From NCBI GenBank assembly GCA_027422505.1, contig JAPQWV010000650.1:124001-188000 (forward strand): 64,000 bases of DNA, given 5' to 3'. Shown in pieces: positions 31,420 to 42,719 of this stretch. Position 1 is the first letter of the stretch. Each line of letters begins with the position of its first letter. The notes beneath the pieces were generated by a model, which worked only from the letters and a program-made list of their open reading frames with translations, searched no databases and was not told the DNA's origin. The position numbers and the translations under genes are program-made. Source of the stretch: Craterostigma plantagineum. Its lineage: Eukaryota > Streptophyta > Magnoliopsida > Lamiales > Linderniaceae.

Positions 31420-33183
31420 CATCACGCCTAGTAGGATAGGCCGGCAGAAGGTGGGTACTAAACTCAAGGTACTCAACCGTCGACCTCCCGGGCCAATTCC
31501 ATCCTTGCCCATCAATGACGGAGCTCAGGCGTGATCCCACCGGCAGCCCCATTGCTAACGGGCCTCTAGGGTAACGGTCTAACAGGGGGCACCCCGTAGC
31601 CATGGATCTTCCCATAATAATAATGAAGCGCCATCCCCAATCGTAAAATCAAGAAAAGGTAAAATTACCTGCCTCAACTGCATCAGCTTCCTCCAGCTCC
31701 ATGAAGTATTAGCCGAAATGGTGATGGTCCAAATGGATCTCGCATGTTGTAATGGTGTGCTGTATAACCATTCCATCCAAATTGAGTCATAAGGCCGAGC
31801 AATCACCCTCCATAAAAGCTGAACAAGAAGGGCCCTGTTATCCGTAGAGATCGAGCGAAGCCCCAAACCTCCCTCTTGAACAGGCAGACAGACATCATCC
31901 CAAGCAACCTTGACCGAGGCGCCACCCCACAAGAACCGGCGAAATCTCGATTCCAAGGCGTGTATGATACCTTTGGGTAGCAGAAAGACCCCCGACCAGT
32001 AGACATGTAAAGCCTGGAGGACCGACTTAATCAGCTGCACCCTACCCGCATACGACAATGATTGGTTCAGCCATGAGCCGAGTCGTGCATCCACTCGCTG
32101 CACTAGTGGCGCGCAATCGGTGAGCGTAAGATGGGAGGCAATCAGCGGAACCCCCAGATAGCGTACAGGCAAGCGACCCTCTCGAAATCCCATCAAAGTC
32201 AGTAGCTGTACCTTGAGGCTATCCGCCCTCCGTGAAATATACATCTCACTCTTATCATGGTTAGGGTGTAACCCAGACAGCTGAGAGAACGTCAATAATG
32301 CCTCCTTTAGGACCCGCACTGAGATGGGATCAGCCTGACAAAAAAGAAGCAAATCGTCCGCAAAGACCAACATAGGAAGTGCGGTGGACTCGCAACGCCA
32401 GTGGTAGCGAAACCACGGTTCCGACTGTATAGCTTTCTCCACAAGGCCATGGAGCACCTCAATGACGAGAGTAAAAAGGTAAGGTGATATCGGGTCCCCT
32501 TGACGAATCCCTCTCTTTCCAGCAAAATACCTCGCCGGTCGCCCGTTGAGGTTGATAGAGAATGTGGGCGTCGTCAAACAACTCCTCACTCAATATACCT
32601 TGGGTGGAATCCCATCGCCTGAAGAGTCGCCAATAAAAAACTCCATTCCACCTTGTCATAGGCATTGGCAAGATCCACCTTAAGCATAGCTCGCGGAGGC
32701 CGTCCCTTACTCGTGTACCCAAGACAAAGCTCCTGTGCCAACAGTATATTATCACTGATGCGCCTGCCAGGGATAAACGTCGTCTGTGATGCGTGGACCA
32801 GCCCTCGCAGCACTGGTTTCAACCGATTCGCCAACACCTTGGAAATGATCTTGTATAATACGTTGCAGCAAGAGATGGGCCGAAACTCTGTCGCTCGGCG
32901 TGGTGAGTCGCACTTGGGTATGAGCGTAATCAACGTGCTGTTAAGCCCCTAGAGTAGGCAACCCGTCTTGAAGAAATCTTGCGTTGCACATATCACATCA
33001 GGGCCAACTATCTCCCACGCTGCTTTGAAAAAAGCCGCGGTAAACCCATCAGGCCCAGGAGCCTTCTCATCCCCCATAGAGAATAACGCGTGCCTGACCT
33101 CCTCGCCGTCCACTGGCCGGACCATGTCATTCGACGCAGCTGGGGAAAGCTTGCGTGAGATGGTGGCTTGAATCTCGACCCGT
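31420..33183 (-). pseudogene. LINE C ORF2, reverse transcriptase part
   Basis: Continues the endonuclease part across LINE B. Landmarks in order: EKAPGPDGFTAAFFKAAWE (about 33065), a stop near 32949, FRPISCCNVLYKIISKVLAN (about 32890), a stop near 32588, RQGDPISPYLFTLVIEVLHG (about 32500), catalytic FADD at 32353-32364, and the C-terminal region to LLLWEDPWLRGAPC near 31580. It then frameshifts to YPRGPLAMGLPVGSRLSS and stops. The zf-RVT domain is missing. It has fewer breaks than LINEs A and B, so it is one of the better-preserved copies. Confidence 0.87.
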
Positions 33184-33197
33184 GAAACAGGAATGGT
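33184..33197. repeat. TSD of LINE B, left copy
   Basis: GAAACAGGAATGGT, repeated at 38942-38955. Joining across it restores the continuity of LINE C ORF2. Confidence 0.93.
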
Positions 33198-33355
33198 TAG
33201 CGCGATTACACCTTCAGTGTGTGCGATTTTCACACAGTTGGCGATTTTTTCAAATTTTCGAAGGTTTCCATCGCGGTTTCAGCACCGATCGTCGTCGTTT
33301 CCGGTCCTTCTTGACTGGCCGACGATCATCTGTGGTTCTTGGACTGGGTGCTGCG

Positions 33356-35199
33356 ATGGCGGAGGATGTTTCGCCTAGGGTTTTGGCGATGGTGGAGATG
33401 GAGAGTGAGCGAAATCCGGTTGACACGGCAGCGACGGGCAATATGGCGATGCCAACCATGCCTGATTTGGATGCTCTTGCCGCGTCATATCCTGAATTCG
33501 CGAGTTGTTTTGATGGTGCACGGTTTCGTTCTTTGATGAGCACGGTTCATGGATCTACAGTGGCCAACTCTGATGGGGAGCGCCGATCTGCCATGGGACG
33601 ACCTGAGTGCGCAAAGGCTGCTAGGGTTTCTGCAAATTCCGATAAATCTGATGCGGCTGTGGTTACGGGTCTGATGGGAAGGGAGACCATCCCGTCTCAG
33701 GGGCCGCGGGTTCCTACTACGGCGATCAATCAGAATTTGGCGGGGGGTCACATTGGGCCTGGGGCTTCGGCGGGATCTCCGCCTATGCGAACTGGCATTA
33801 CTGCTCCGCTCAAGGTATCCTTCGGAATCATAACCGCCGACAGCAATGGGGACGACCTGGGACACCGCCACCTCAGCGTATGATGGCTCGGCGGTTTGTG
33901 GATATGGGGTCCGTCACATCTGATGAGCCGGTGGATGAGGAGATAGTCGTTGAGGAGAGTGGGGCTGCTCAGCCCGGTTCGTCCCCACACGTCAAGGCCA
34001 CCGCCGAATCGTCGTCGCCCTCAGCGTCGTTTGCTGATGTAGTGGTGGGGAAAGCTAGGGCTGATACGACATCCCACAACGTGAGTATACGGGGAGAGAG
34101 AGGGGACCTAGCACGGTTAGCGCTTGACTATGTGGCGCCTAAGTCGACAAATGCTGGTATATCCGTTGTGGCCCCTTCCTGGGACGTGGCAAAACAAGGG
34201 ATTGCAAGGTGGGACCATACCTTGGTTGGATATTTCCTTGGGCCGAAACCATACTTCCCATTCGTCGACCGGTTTGTGAAGGCACGATGGACTGGCTTGG
34301 TGGAGGTTCGAGCCACTAGAAATGGTTTTTTCCGGTTTTGCTTTGAATCGGCCACGGCTATGACTGAAGTGTTGGAAGGTGGCCCGTGGCTCTTGCATGG
34401 CCAACCACTGTTCTTAGAAGTGTGGCATCCTGGAATGTCGCTGGAGAGGAAGGATCTCGTGGAGGTTCCCCTTTGGGTGAAACTGTGGAATGTGCCAAGT
34501 GAATTTTGGACTAAAGCGGGGTTGGGTGTGGTAGCTAGTGGTGTTGGTAGGCCTTTATTTGCCGATGGGATTACGGCCAAAGGAGAGCGTATTGATTATG
34601 CGCGTGTTTGCATCATGAAGCTGCTTGACACGCCGTGTGTTGAGAAGGTGGAAATTGAGATCCCAACTGCCGAAGGATGTGTATCGAGTACGGTTTTGGT
34701 GAGGGTTGATACCAGTGGAGACCGACTAGGTGCAGCCACTGTGCGACATGGGCCCATGGGAACACACACTGCCCCAAGAGGCAACCAAGCCCGGCGCCTC
34801 TGCGGAAGCCTAATACGCCGGGGCCGAGACAGAAACACCCGACAACTGGTCGGCCAGCCCCTCTCGATGCTCGTGTGGTGGTTCATGATAGACCACGTAT
34901 TCAAGGACCGCCTCGTGACCATTCACGACAAGGTCGAGGCCGGGCTCCCCAAGCTGAGTGGAGGCAAATTGGTGCAGATAGCGCCGAGTATGGCGAATCC
35001 AAGGTCGGATCAGTCCGCCCATACGGGGGTACAGGCGTCCGCGTCTGGCTCTTCTTCAAGGCGGGCGGTCGACGAACATCAAGTTGACCAAAACTCCTTT
35101 GCCTTATTGCGGGATTTTAATGATGACGAGGATGTTGATACGGTTTCTCACGTTAAGGGCCCTAAAGCAAACGCAGCCCTACATGGGGCTCATTCATAA
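33356..35199 (+). pseudogene. LINE B ORF1, DUF4283/CCHC protein, frameshifted
   Basis: Starts MAEDVSPRVLAMVEMESERN. The N-terminal motif MPDLDALAASYPEFASCFDG is at about residues 33-52. One base appears lost near 33812, shifting to the frame 33880-35199. The DUF4283-like core spans about 34130-34600 (VGYFLGPKPYFPFVDRFV, VLEGGPWLLHGQPLFLEVW, LVEVPLWVKLWNVP, VGRPLFADGITAKGERIDYA). The knuckle at about 34735-34780 is in a shifted frame; after it the frame returns. The terminal motif NSFALLRDFNDDEDVD precedes the TAA at 35197-35199, which overlaps the ORF2 ATG. About 614 codons if the breaks are ignored. Confidence 0.87.
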
Positions 35200-38100
35200 T
35201 GCCGATTAGATCTTGGAACGTGCGTGGTCTTAACCGACAAGACCACAGGAGGGCGGTGGGCGATTGGATTGCCCGTGGGGGGTTGCGCATTGTTGGTCTT
35301 CTGGAGACGCGGGTGGCTGCGTCGAACGCAGCGCACATTTCGGAGGCTATTCGACCGCGTTGGGCCTGGTTCTTTGACTATGATGATGGTCCGGCTACTC
35401 GCATTTGGGTGGGATGGGATACCTCTTTGCTTCACGTCACAATTGTTGCGAAATCTGCTCAGGCTGTTCATTGTCGCGTGAAACAGCTGGATACGCATGA
35501 ACATGCGTTTATCTCGTTCGTGTATGGGAAATCTTGAAGGGAGGATAGAGTGGCCCTTTGGGACGAGCTGATTCAGTTTTCAGCGTTGCGAGTTGAGGAT
35601 GTGTGGGTAGTGGCGGGGGATTTCAACACTATCTTTCATGCGAGTGAGGGGCGTGGGGGTGTACCTCAAGCACGGTATATGGCTGATTTTCAGGCATGTC
35701 TCCTACAGGCCGACCTTATGATATTGCCATCGATGGGCCAGGAATTCACGTGGTATAATCAGCAACGGGCTCTGGCAGGCATCTGGAGGAAGTTGGATCG
35801 CATGCTCGGCAACCCACAGTGGTTTGCTCGCTGGCCAGATACGTTTTATCGGTGTGAACTCCCTTTCACATCGGATCATTCGCCACTGTCATTAGGGGTG
35901 TCAGCGCCGAGACCACGCGGTGTGAGTTTTCGTTTTGAGAACTTTCTTACTAAGGAGGAGGGCTTTTTGGAACATGTTCAGCGTGTTGGAGTATCCCCAT
36001 GGCGGGGTTTCCTATGTATGTGTTGGTCCAGCGGCTCAAGTTGTTGAAGCCCATTTTCTTGCACATGCGACGTGTAAAGGGAGACCTTGCTGCAAATGTT
36101 GCGGACGCATTACGCTTCTTGGGGATTGCACAGGAATTCGCAGCGAAATATCCCCTAGAGATTATGTTTCATGATCTTGAACGGCATTGTCGGTTTCTCT
36201 ACGCTCGGGCTGTCGATGTAGAGCATACGGCGTTATCCCAAAGGGCCAAGCTTGCTTGGCTCAAGGATGGCGATCAATGCTCATCTTACTTCTTCAGGAA
36301 AGTGGCGGTTCGTCGAGCGACTAATCGAATCATCTCATTGGAAGGCCTAACTGGAGACCTACTTAATACGCCAGAAGAGGTGGAAGGGGAGTTACTGGGG
36401 TTTTATCAGGAATTACTTGGCACATCCGCACGAGCGTCACCGGTGGACATGGCCGAGGTACAGGGGGCTATCACGCGTAAGATCTCCCCAGCTACGTCCT
36501 TATGGTCCGCCCAGTTGACGATCTTGAGGTGAAACATGCGCTATTCTCTATGGGGGATGAGAAGGCGCCGGGGCCTGATGGGTATACAGCCGCTTTCTTC
36601 AAAGTGGCTTGGGGGACGGTCGGCCCTGATGTGATACGAGCGACTAAGGATTTCTTTGCTACGGGCCGCCTACTTAAGGGGCTTAATAGTACGCTTATCA
36701 CGCTCATACCTAAGTGTGAGTCGCCACGTCGATCGAAAGACTTCCGTCCCATATCGTGCTGCAACGTCCTATACAAAATAATTTCGAAGGTTTTGGCTAA
36801 TCGGTTGAAATGAGTGCTGGGAGGGCTGGTCCACGCATCGCAGACGGCATTTATACCTGGAAGGCGCATCAGTGATAATATACTTCTGGCACAGAAACTT
36901 TGCCTAGGGTACACCAGCAAAGGCCGTCCCCCACGGGCTATGCTTAAGGTCGATCTAGCCAAGGCCTATGATAAGGTGGAATGGAGTTTTTGCTGAGGAC
37001 GATGCAGGCGATGGGATTCCACCCACGATATATTGAGTGGATACGGAGCTGCTTGACAACGACCACTTTTTCCATCAACCTTAATGGGAGACCGGCAGGG
37101 TTCTTTGCTGGAAAGAGAGGAATGCGCCAAGGGGACCCCATTTCACCATACCTCTTCACCCTCGTCATGGAGGTGCTCCATGGCCTTGTGGAGTGTCATA
37201 TACAGGCGGAACCGCGCTTTCGCTATCACTGGCGTTGCGAGACCACTTCGCTCCCCATGTTGGCCTTCGCGGATGATCTCCTCCTTTTCTGCCATGCAGA
37301 TCCTATCTCTGTAGGGGTGCTGAAGGAGGCTCTGATGACATTCTCTCAGATATCTGGGTTACACCCTAATCCGGACAAGAGTGAGGTTTACATTTCACGG
37401 AGGGCGGAGGGCATCAAGGCCCAGCTACTGTCTATGACGGGATTTTGCGCAGGCCGCCTGCCAGTGCGTTACTTGGGGGTCCCACTGATTGCTTCACGCC
37501 TTACTCTCAGCGACTGTGCACCACTGTTGCAGCGGGTGGATTCTCGTCTAGGATCGTGGCTGAACAGTCACTATCTTACACGGGTAGGGTGCAGCTCATT
37601 AAATCTATCCTTCAGGCATTACACGTCTATTGGTCTGGGGTCTTCTTGCTGCCCAAGGGAATCATCCGTGCCTTGGAAGCACGATTTCGTCGATTCTTGT
37701 GGGGTGGTGCCTCGGCCAAGGTAGCTTGGGATGATATTTGTCTGCCAGTTAATGAGGGCGGGTTGGGGATTCGCTCGATCGCTAATGACAATAGGGCTCT
37801 TCTGGTACAGCTTCTATGGAGGGTAATCAGCCGGCCTGATGACTCGATCTGGGTGGAGTGGTTGTACAGCACACGACTGCATACGCGATCGCTTTGGACC
37901 ATCACCATCTCGGCTAACACTGCATGGAGCTGGAGGAAGCTGATGCAGTTAAGGCAGGTGATTCTACCCTTCATTGATTTTTCTACTGGGAATGGTTCGT
38001 CGTTGTTATTATGGGAAGACCCATGGCTACGGGCTGTCCCATTATTGGAGAGCTATCCTAGAGGCCCACTGGCAATGGGGCTGCCAGCAGGGACCCGCCT

Positions 38101-38803
38101 AAGCTCTGTCATCGACCACCAAGGCTGGAATTGGCCAGGACAGTCGGCGGTGGAGTATTTGGATTTTAGTCCGCACCTTCCACGAGTTCAGCCTAATCGG
38201 GCCGATGCTATTTGTTGGAAGGGAGCGCCAGATGGCCGACCGACGACATCACTGATTAGGGAGTCCTTACGCGTACGAAGGCCTATTGTACCTTGGGCGT
38301 CCTTGTTTGGGGGGCCTTTGAAGATCCCTCGACATGAGGTCATACTGTGGTTTGCCATTCGCGATCGTTTATCGACTAGAGATAAGGCCTGGGTGGCACA
38401 GCGCGCTGGAACCCCTGCTTGTGTTCTCTGTGACGCGCTGCATGTTGAGACTGTGCAACATTTATTTTTTGATTGTCGATTCTCACGCGACTGTGTTCGG
38501 ATGCTGAGGCAGAAGATCAGGTGGGGGTGGCCGTATCGGGACTGGGGGGAGGGTATACGGTGGGCTGCATTGCGATGGCGTGGCCATCATCTCCTACCTT
38601 TCGCCTACCGTCACGTCCTTGCTTCGTTGGTATATCACATTTGGCAGGCACGCAACAAGCGCTGGAAGGAGGGGGCTATCACGACTCCAGATAGGCTGGT
38701 TGCTGTTGTCCTCGATATGGTTTGTATGCGGCTTACTGGGACATCGCCCAAGTTCGATCTACAGAGAGCAGCCATTCGACGTCTCTGGCTAGTAGCTTGG
38801 TAG
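35199..38803 (+). pseudogene. LINE B ORF2, endonuclease-RT-zf-RVT, broken
   Basis: Starts MPIRSWNVRGLNRQDHRRA with the ATG of TAATG, one base overlapping the ORF1 stop. The endonuclease has WVVAGDFNTI (35610) and TSDHSPLSLG (35870). RT has EKAPGPDGYTAAFFKVAWG (36560), FRPISCCNVLYKIISKVLAN (36742), RQGDPISPYLFTLVMEVLHG (37127) and FADD at 37265-37276. The zf-RVT end is PRHEVILWFAIRDRLSTRDK (38328) followed by CVLCDALHVETVQHLFFDC, and it stops after RRLWLVAW. Stops lie at 35535 (TGA) and 36811 (TGA). Frameshifts lie near 36000, 36520, 36990 and 37560. Confidence 0.92.
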
Positions 38804-38841
38804 TGAGTTGGATGTTTTAGCTTTCGTTTTGTTGGTCTATG

Positions 38842-38859
38842 CCAGTAGTCTGTTACTGG
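38842..38859 (+). other. LINE B 3' UTR stem-loop
   Basis: CCAGTA-GTCTGT-TACTGG, a perfect 6-bp stem with a 6-nt loop, about 75 nt before the poly(A). The loop pattern GYNTGT is shared with LINE A, LINE F and the nested LINE. Confidence 0.72.
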
Positions 38860-38955
38860 TTTGCACGTGAGGAGTCACACCCTCACTCATCTGTACATTT
38901 AGCCCCTTTATATATATACACGGAACTTACTCCAAAAAAAAGAAACAGGAATGGT

Positions 38956-40185
38956 CTGCGCTGATTGGCCAAGTAACTCCTGATAACACCCCAACAACTC
39001 CCCTTCCACTGCATCAGTAGACTCTAAATGTTCCCCACTTGGGGTTTCCAGCGAAAGAATGCGGTTCGTCGCGCGTCGTATCGCAACTTTCCTGAAGAAG
39101 TACGAAGAGCATTGATCACCATCCTTGAGCCACGCAAGCTTCGCATGTTGGGAAAGCGCTGTGAGTTCGACCTCGATAGCCCTAGCGTAGAGAAACCGGC
39201 AATGCCTTTCCAGATCATGGAATAAACCCTCAAGCGGAAACAGAGCGGCGAACTTCTGTGCAATTCCCAAGAATCGTAAGGCATCCGCAACATTCGCGGC
39301 TAGGTCTCCTTTGGCGCGCCGCATGTGCTTGAAGATCGGTTTTAGTAATTTTAACCGCTGAACCAACACGTACGTAGGAAAACCCTTCAGAGGGATGTTC
39401 CATACCCGCCGAACTTGGTTCAGGAAATCCTCCTCCTTGGTAAGAAAGTTCTCAAAACGAAACGCCGTACCTCGTACCCCAGGCGGCGCCACCCCCAAGG
39501 ATAATGGTGAGTGATCTGACGTAGCAGGCATGTCGCAGCGAAAACAGGCATCCTGATATCGTGCAAACCACTGTGGGTTGCCAAGCATGCGATCTAACTT
39601 CCTCCATATGCCCGCGAGGCCCCACTGTTGATTGTACCACGTGAACTCTTGCCCGATGGACGGAAGCGAAGTAAGGTCAGCGCTTATAAGGCACGCCTGA
39701 AAATCCGACATATCACGCGCTTGAGGAGCACCCCCTCTCCCCTCGCCCGCATGCAAGATAGTATTGAAGTCCCCCGTTACCAACCATGCATCCTCAACAC
39801 GTAGAGCCGAGAACTGGGTCAATTCCTCCCACAAGGTGGTACGATCCTCCCTACGAGAATTCCCATAGATAAGAGATGAACAAGTGTTCCAACGTACCAA
39901 GCCGTTCCACATGGCAATGGAGAGCCTGGTTGGACTTCGTCAAAATAGCCACTCGAAGCCATGTGGGATCCCATCCCACCCAAATGCGATTCCCCGGGCC
40001 ATCATCATAGTCGAAAAACCAAGCCCAACTCAGCCGAATACCGTCTGAAATACGAGCCGCATTGGACGCGGCCACCCTCGTCTCCAGAAGTCCAACCATG
40101 CGCAATCCCCCCGCGCAATCCAATCCCCCACCGCCCTCCTGTGGTCTTGCCTATTAAGACCACGCACGTTCCACGAGCCTACCGA
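38956..40185 (-). pseudogene. LINE C ORF2, endonuclease part
   Basis: Begins at about 40185 with SWNVRGLNRQDHRRA; where LINE B has ATG this copy has ATA, so the start codon is lost. The endonuclease frame 40123-39851 breaks near 39870 and continues in 39912-38940 with LVTGDFNTILHAGEGRGG, EFTWYNQQWG, TSDHSPLSLG and the linker to RT (FRFENFLTKEEDFLNQV, LSQHAKLAWLKDGDQCSSYF). It is interrupted at the LINE B target site and resumes at 33183. Confidence 0.88.
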
Positions 40186-40187
40186 TA

Positions 40188-42138
40188 TTATGAATGGGCC
40201 CCATTTCGGGCTGCATGTGCTTTAGGGCCCGTAGTCAGTGTATCATTGGGATCAGTAGCAAGCTCATCATCCTCACTCAAATCACGCAACACCGTAAAAA
40301 AACTGCGATCAGATTGGTCAGGGCGGTCCACCTCCGTGGCACGACCTAGAATGCATGTGGCGGATGAGCTAGCTAAAGGCGCCATACGAGGAGGCGAGTC
40401 TGGTCTTGGCGCTTCCCCCCTCGGATCAACCCGTACCGCCTTACCATGGGCTGCCACCCTAGTCCCCGACAGCTTGGGATCTGGCCGTGCTTGTACTTGC
40501 GGCTGCTTGCTCGACCTAGGGCCCGACGTATTGGCCGGCCGCACCGTAGCCGACTTCTTCTTTTGATTGGGACATTGTGTGTCCCCATGAGCCCATCTAT
40601 CGCACACGCCGCACCTCCTCGGCTTCCATTCATACTCCACCGTAACCGAAACCTTTCCATACGTACTCCCATCTGCATTCGGGAGCTCAATATCCACCTT
40701 CTCTACAGAGGGAGTGGCAAGCGTTTTCACGACACAAACACGTGCATAATCTATACGTTCCCCTTTATCGGTGATCCCATCGGCAAACAGGGGCTTCCCA
40801 ACGGCACTAGCGACCACACCCAATCCCGCTTTGGTCCAAATTCACTAGGCACGTTCCACAACTTTACCCAGAGCGGAACGTCGACAAGGTCCTTCCTTTC
40901 CATCGACATGCCCGGCCGCCACTCCTCCAGAAACAGCGACTGTCCCTGTAGGAGCCAGGGGCCACCCTCCAATGCCATTCATGGTCGTAGGAGAATCAAA
41001 GCAGAAGCGGAAGAATCCATTCGTCGTTGCGCGGACCTCCACCACGCCATTCCATCGCGCCCGCACAAACCGTTCCACAAAGGGGAAGTAAGGTTTAGGC
41101 CCAAGGAAGTAGCCAACCAACGTATTCGCCCACCTTGCAAAGCCTTGTGAAGCCACACCCCATGTCGGAGCAACCACGGATACCGTTTCACTAGTCGACT
41201 TAGGTGCGACATATTCCAGAGATAAGCGACGTCGGTCCACGTGGCTTCTACGGTCCCCAACTACCTTATCAGTGGCACTTCGAGCTGTGGTCTCAGTCGC
41301 GGCCCTTCCCACCACCACATCCGCATATGCCATCCGTCGTTTGAGTCGTCACAATTGTACCCGAAGCTATATTCCGCTCATCAGCGGTCGGAGCCTCCAT
41401 GTGTTGAGATTCAAGAACCCTAATTTGATCAGTCTCCGACGCAGCAGGCACAGGTCTCTCATCAGCATCGATTTCCTCATCAATTTGTTCCTCAGCCTCC
41501 GGCGTTCCCATCTGGACTGCCCGTCGGGCCATCATCCGCATAGGTGGCGGAGTATCAGGCCTTCCCCACCGTTGCTTGCGGCTCGGATGACGAAGAATTC
41601 CTTTGAGGGGAGCCGTGATGGTGGCTCGCGCAGGTGGAGATCCCTGCAAAACCCTAGGCACAAGATGCTTCTCAGCCCTAATTGGACCCAACCTCATTGG
41701 GCGATCTGCGGCGGATCTCACCATGTCAGCTCGGTGAATATGCAGTGAACTATCATGCCCTCGTCCCCTGTGATCGCCCTCGTGACTCCATCAGAGCGAC
41801 CATCTTCCGCAGATGGTGCCTCTTCAGCCATAGCAGACGGGTTTTTTGAAACCCTAGGCAATCGCGCCGACCCATCAAGCGCGCCAGAGATCCACCAGCA
41901 AGCGATGAACCAGTCGTCCCACCCCTTTGCCCCGCTCCATCGCATCAGTTTGTTGAATACGCCCGAACAGCTCCAGAAATCGTGGGACATCAAAGCATGT
42001 TGCAAACTCAGGATATGCAGCCATTAAAGCTGCCAGATCCGGCAAAGGTGGAGCTTGCTTAGCCATGGAGTCACCGATCTGTATCAGACCTCGATCGGGA
42101 GGTGCCGTCGGGATTGGTGTGGATTGATCATCCTCCAT
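40188..42138 (-). pseudogene. LINE C ORF1, DUF4283/CCHC protein, frameshifted
   Basis: Starts MEDDQSTPIPTAPPDRG at 42138. The N-terminal motif LPDLAALMAAYPEFATCFD is at about residues 36-54. The frame breaks near 41960, resumes in 41724-41293, shifts near 41330 to 41333-40845 with the DUF4283-like core (VGYFLGPKPYFPFVERFV, EVRATTNGFFRFCFDS), shifts again within the WPL/WLL region near 40990, and ends in 40823-40188 with the knuckle CGVCDRWAHGDTQC and the terminal motif RSFFTVLRDLSEDDEL. Stop TAA. It is very similar to LINE B ORF1. Confidence 0.86.
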
Positions 42139-42719
42139 AGCGGAACCCTAGCAAACTATCGCACCAATAGATGACGAAAACCCCAAAACAACGAATTTCC
42201 CCTACGCGGAGAATGAGGGTATTGCCCCAAATCACCGACCGCCCAAGCTTGACCAGAGACGGCGGCGATCGGACGTCAAAACCGCTGAAAAAACCTCGAT
42301 ATTTGAAAATCCCGCCTACTGTGTGAAAATCACACACACTGAAGGTGTTTTCGAAAACCCCTTCCCAGTTTTCCGCACTTGAAACATTCAAGTAATTGAA
42401 TCCCTATGTATCGTTCTAAGTCCCAAAAATCCATTCTTAGTTCCTTACGTAACCAAATCCATTATTTAAACTATCACGTAGTTCAATATTCCGGATTTCT
42501 TTGTAACTAGTTCCTACCGAAAATTATATGCTTAATTAGAATCCCTTCTATGTCTCACCCAATTTCTACTAACTTAGAATTTCCTAATAGCACATAAACT
42601 CGTATAGGATTGTACACCATTAGCGTGGAATCATATACACACATAACATGCAGTCACATAAGCATATAATATGCAGGCATATTTATTGGCCAACTTACGT
42701 GCGGGACTCGGGTATTACA

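Larger units (their letters stand above)
33198..38941 (+). mobile_element. LINE B, full-length plant L1, 5744 bp
   Basis: Bounded by a perfect 14-bp TSD inside LINE C ORF2 and ending in poly(A). It has the 5' signal GTGTGCGATTTTCACACAG, ORF1 (33356-35199), ORF2 (35199-38803) and a 138-nt 3' UTR with a stem-loop. It is in opposite orientation to LINE C, to which it is very similar, so a sister element was the target. It is the best copy in the window for describing the family layout. Confidence 0.95.
31345..42385 (-). mobile_element. LINE C, near full-length L1, split by LINE B
   Basis: A minus-strand L1 in the chromovirus LTR. The poly(A) appears as poly(T) at 31345-31355, and the 5' side near 42385 carries the family 5' signal GTGTGATTTTCACACAG (about 42320). 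Both sides abut LTR sequence that is continuous in the sister LTR at 24765-24775. No clear TSD is visible. ORF1 is 42138-40188. ORF2 runs from 40185 to 38956 and resumes at 33183. About 600 bp, from after the RT domain through the zf-RVT region to the 3' UTR, are missing near 31420, while the last ~60 nt (ACACGGAACTTACTCC) match LINE B. Confidence 0.9.
29741..42719 (-). mobile_element. chromovirus 5' LTR, split by nested LINEs
   Basis: In minus orientation it starts TGTAATACCCGAGTCC at 42719 and ends GGCGCCACA at 29741, next to the primer site. The LTR itself is 42719-42386 plus 31344-29741 (about 1.94 kb); the 11 kb between is LINE C with LINE B inside. The internal region to its left is 25106-29740, giving a Tekay-like chromovirus of about 8.5 kb without insertions. 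The body is filled with TCTCGA and ATCTCGATAT words. The right flank is the 1.08-kb array (GTTTCCATGCATG), so the element entered the array. The matching left flank is deleted, and a TSD cannot be tested. Confidence 0.92.
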
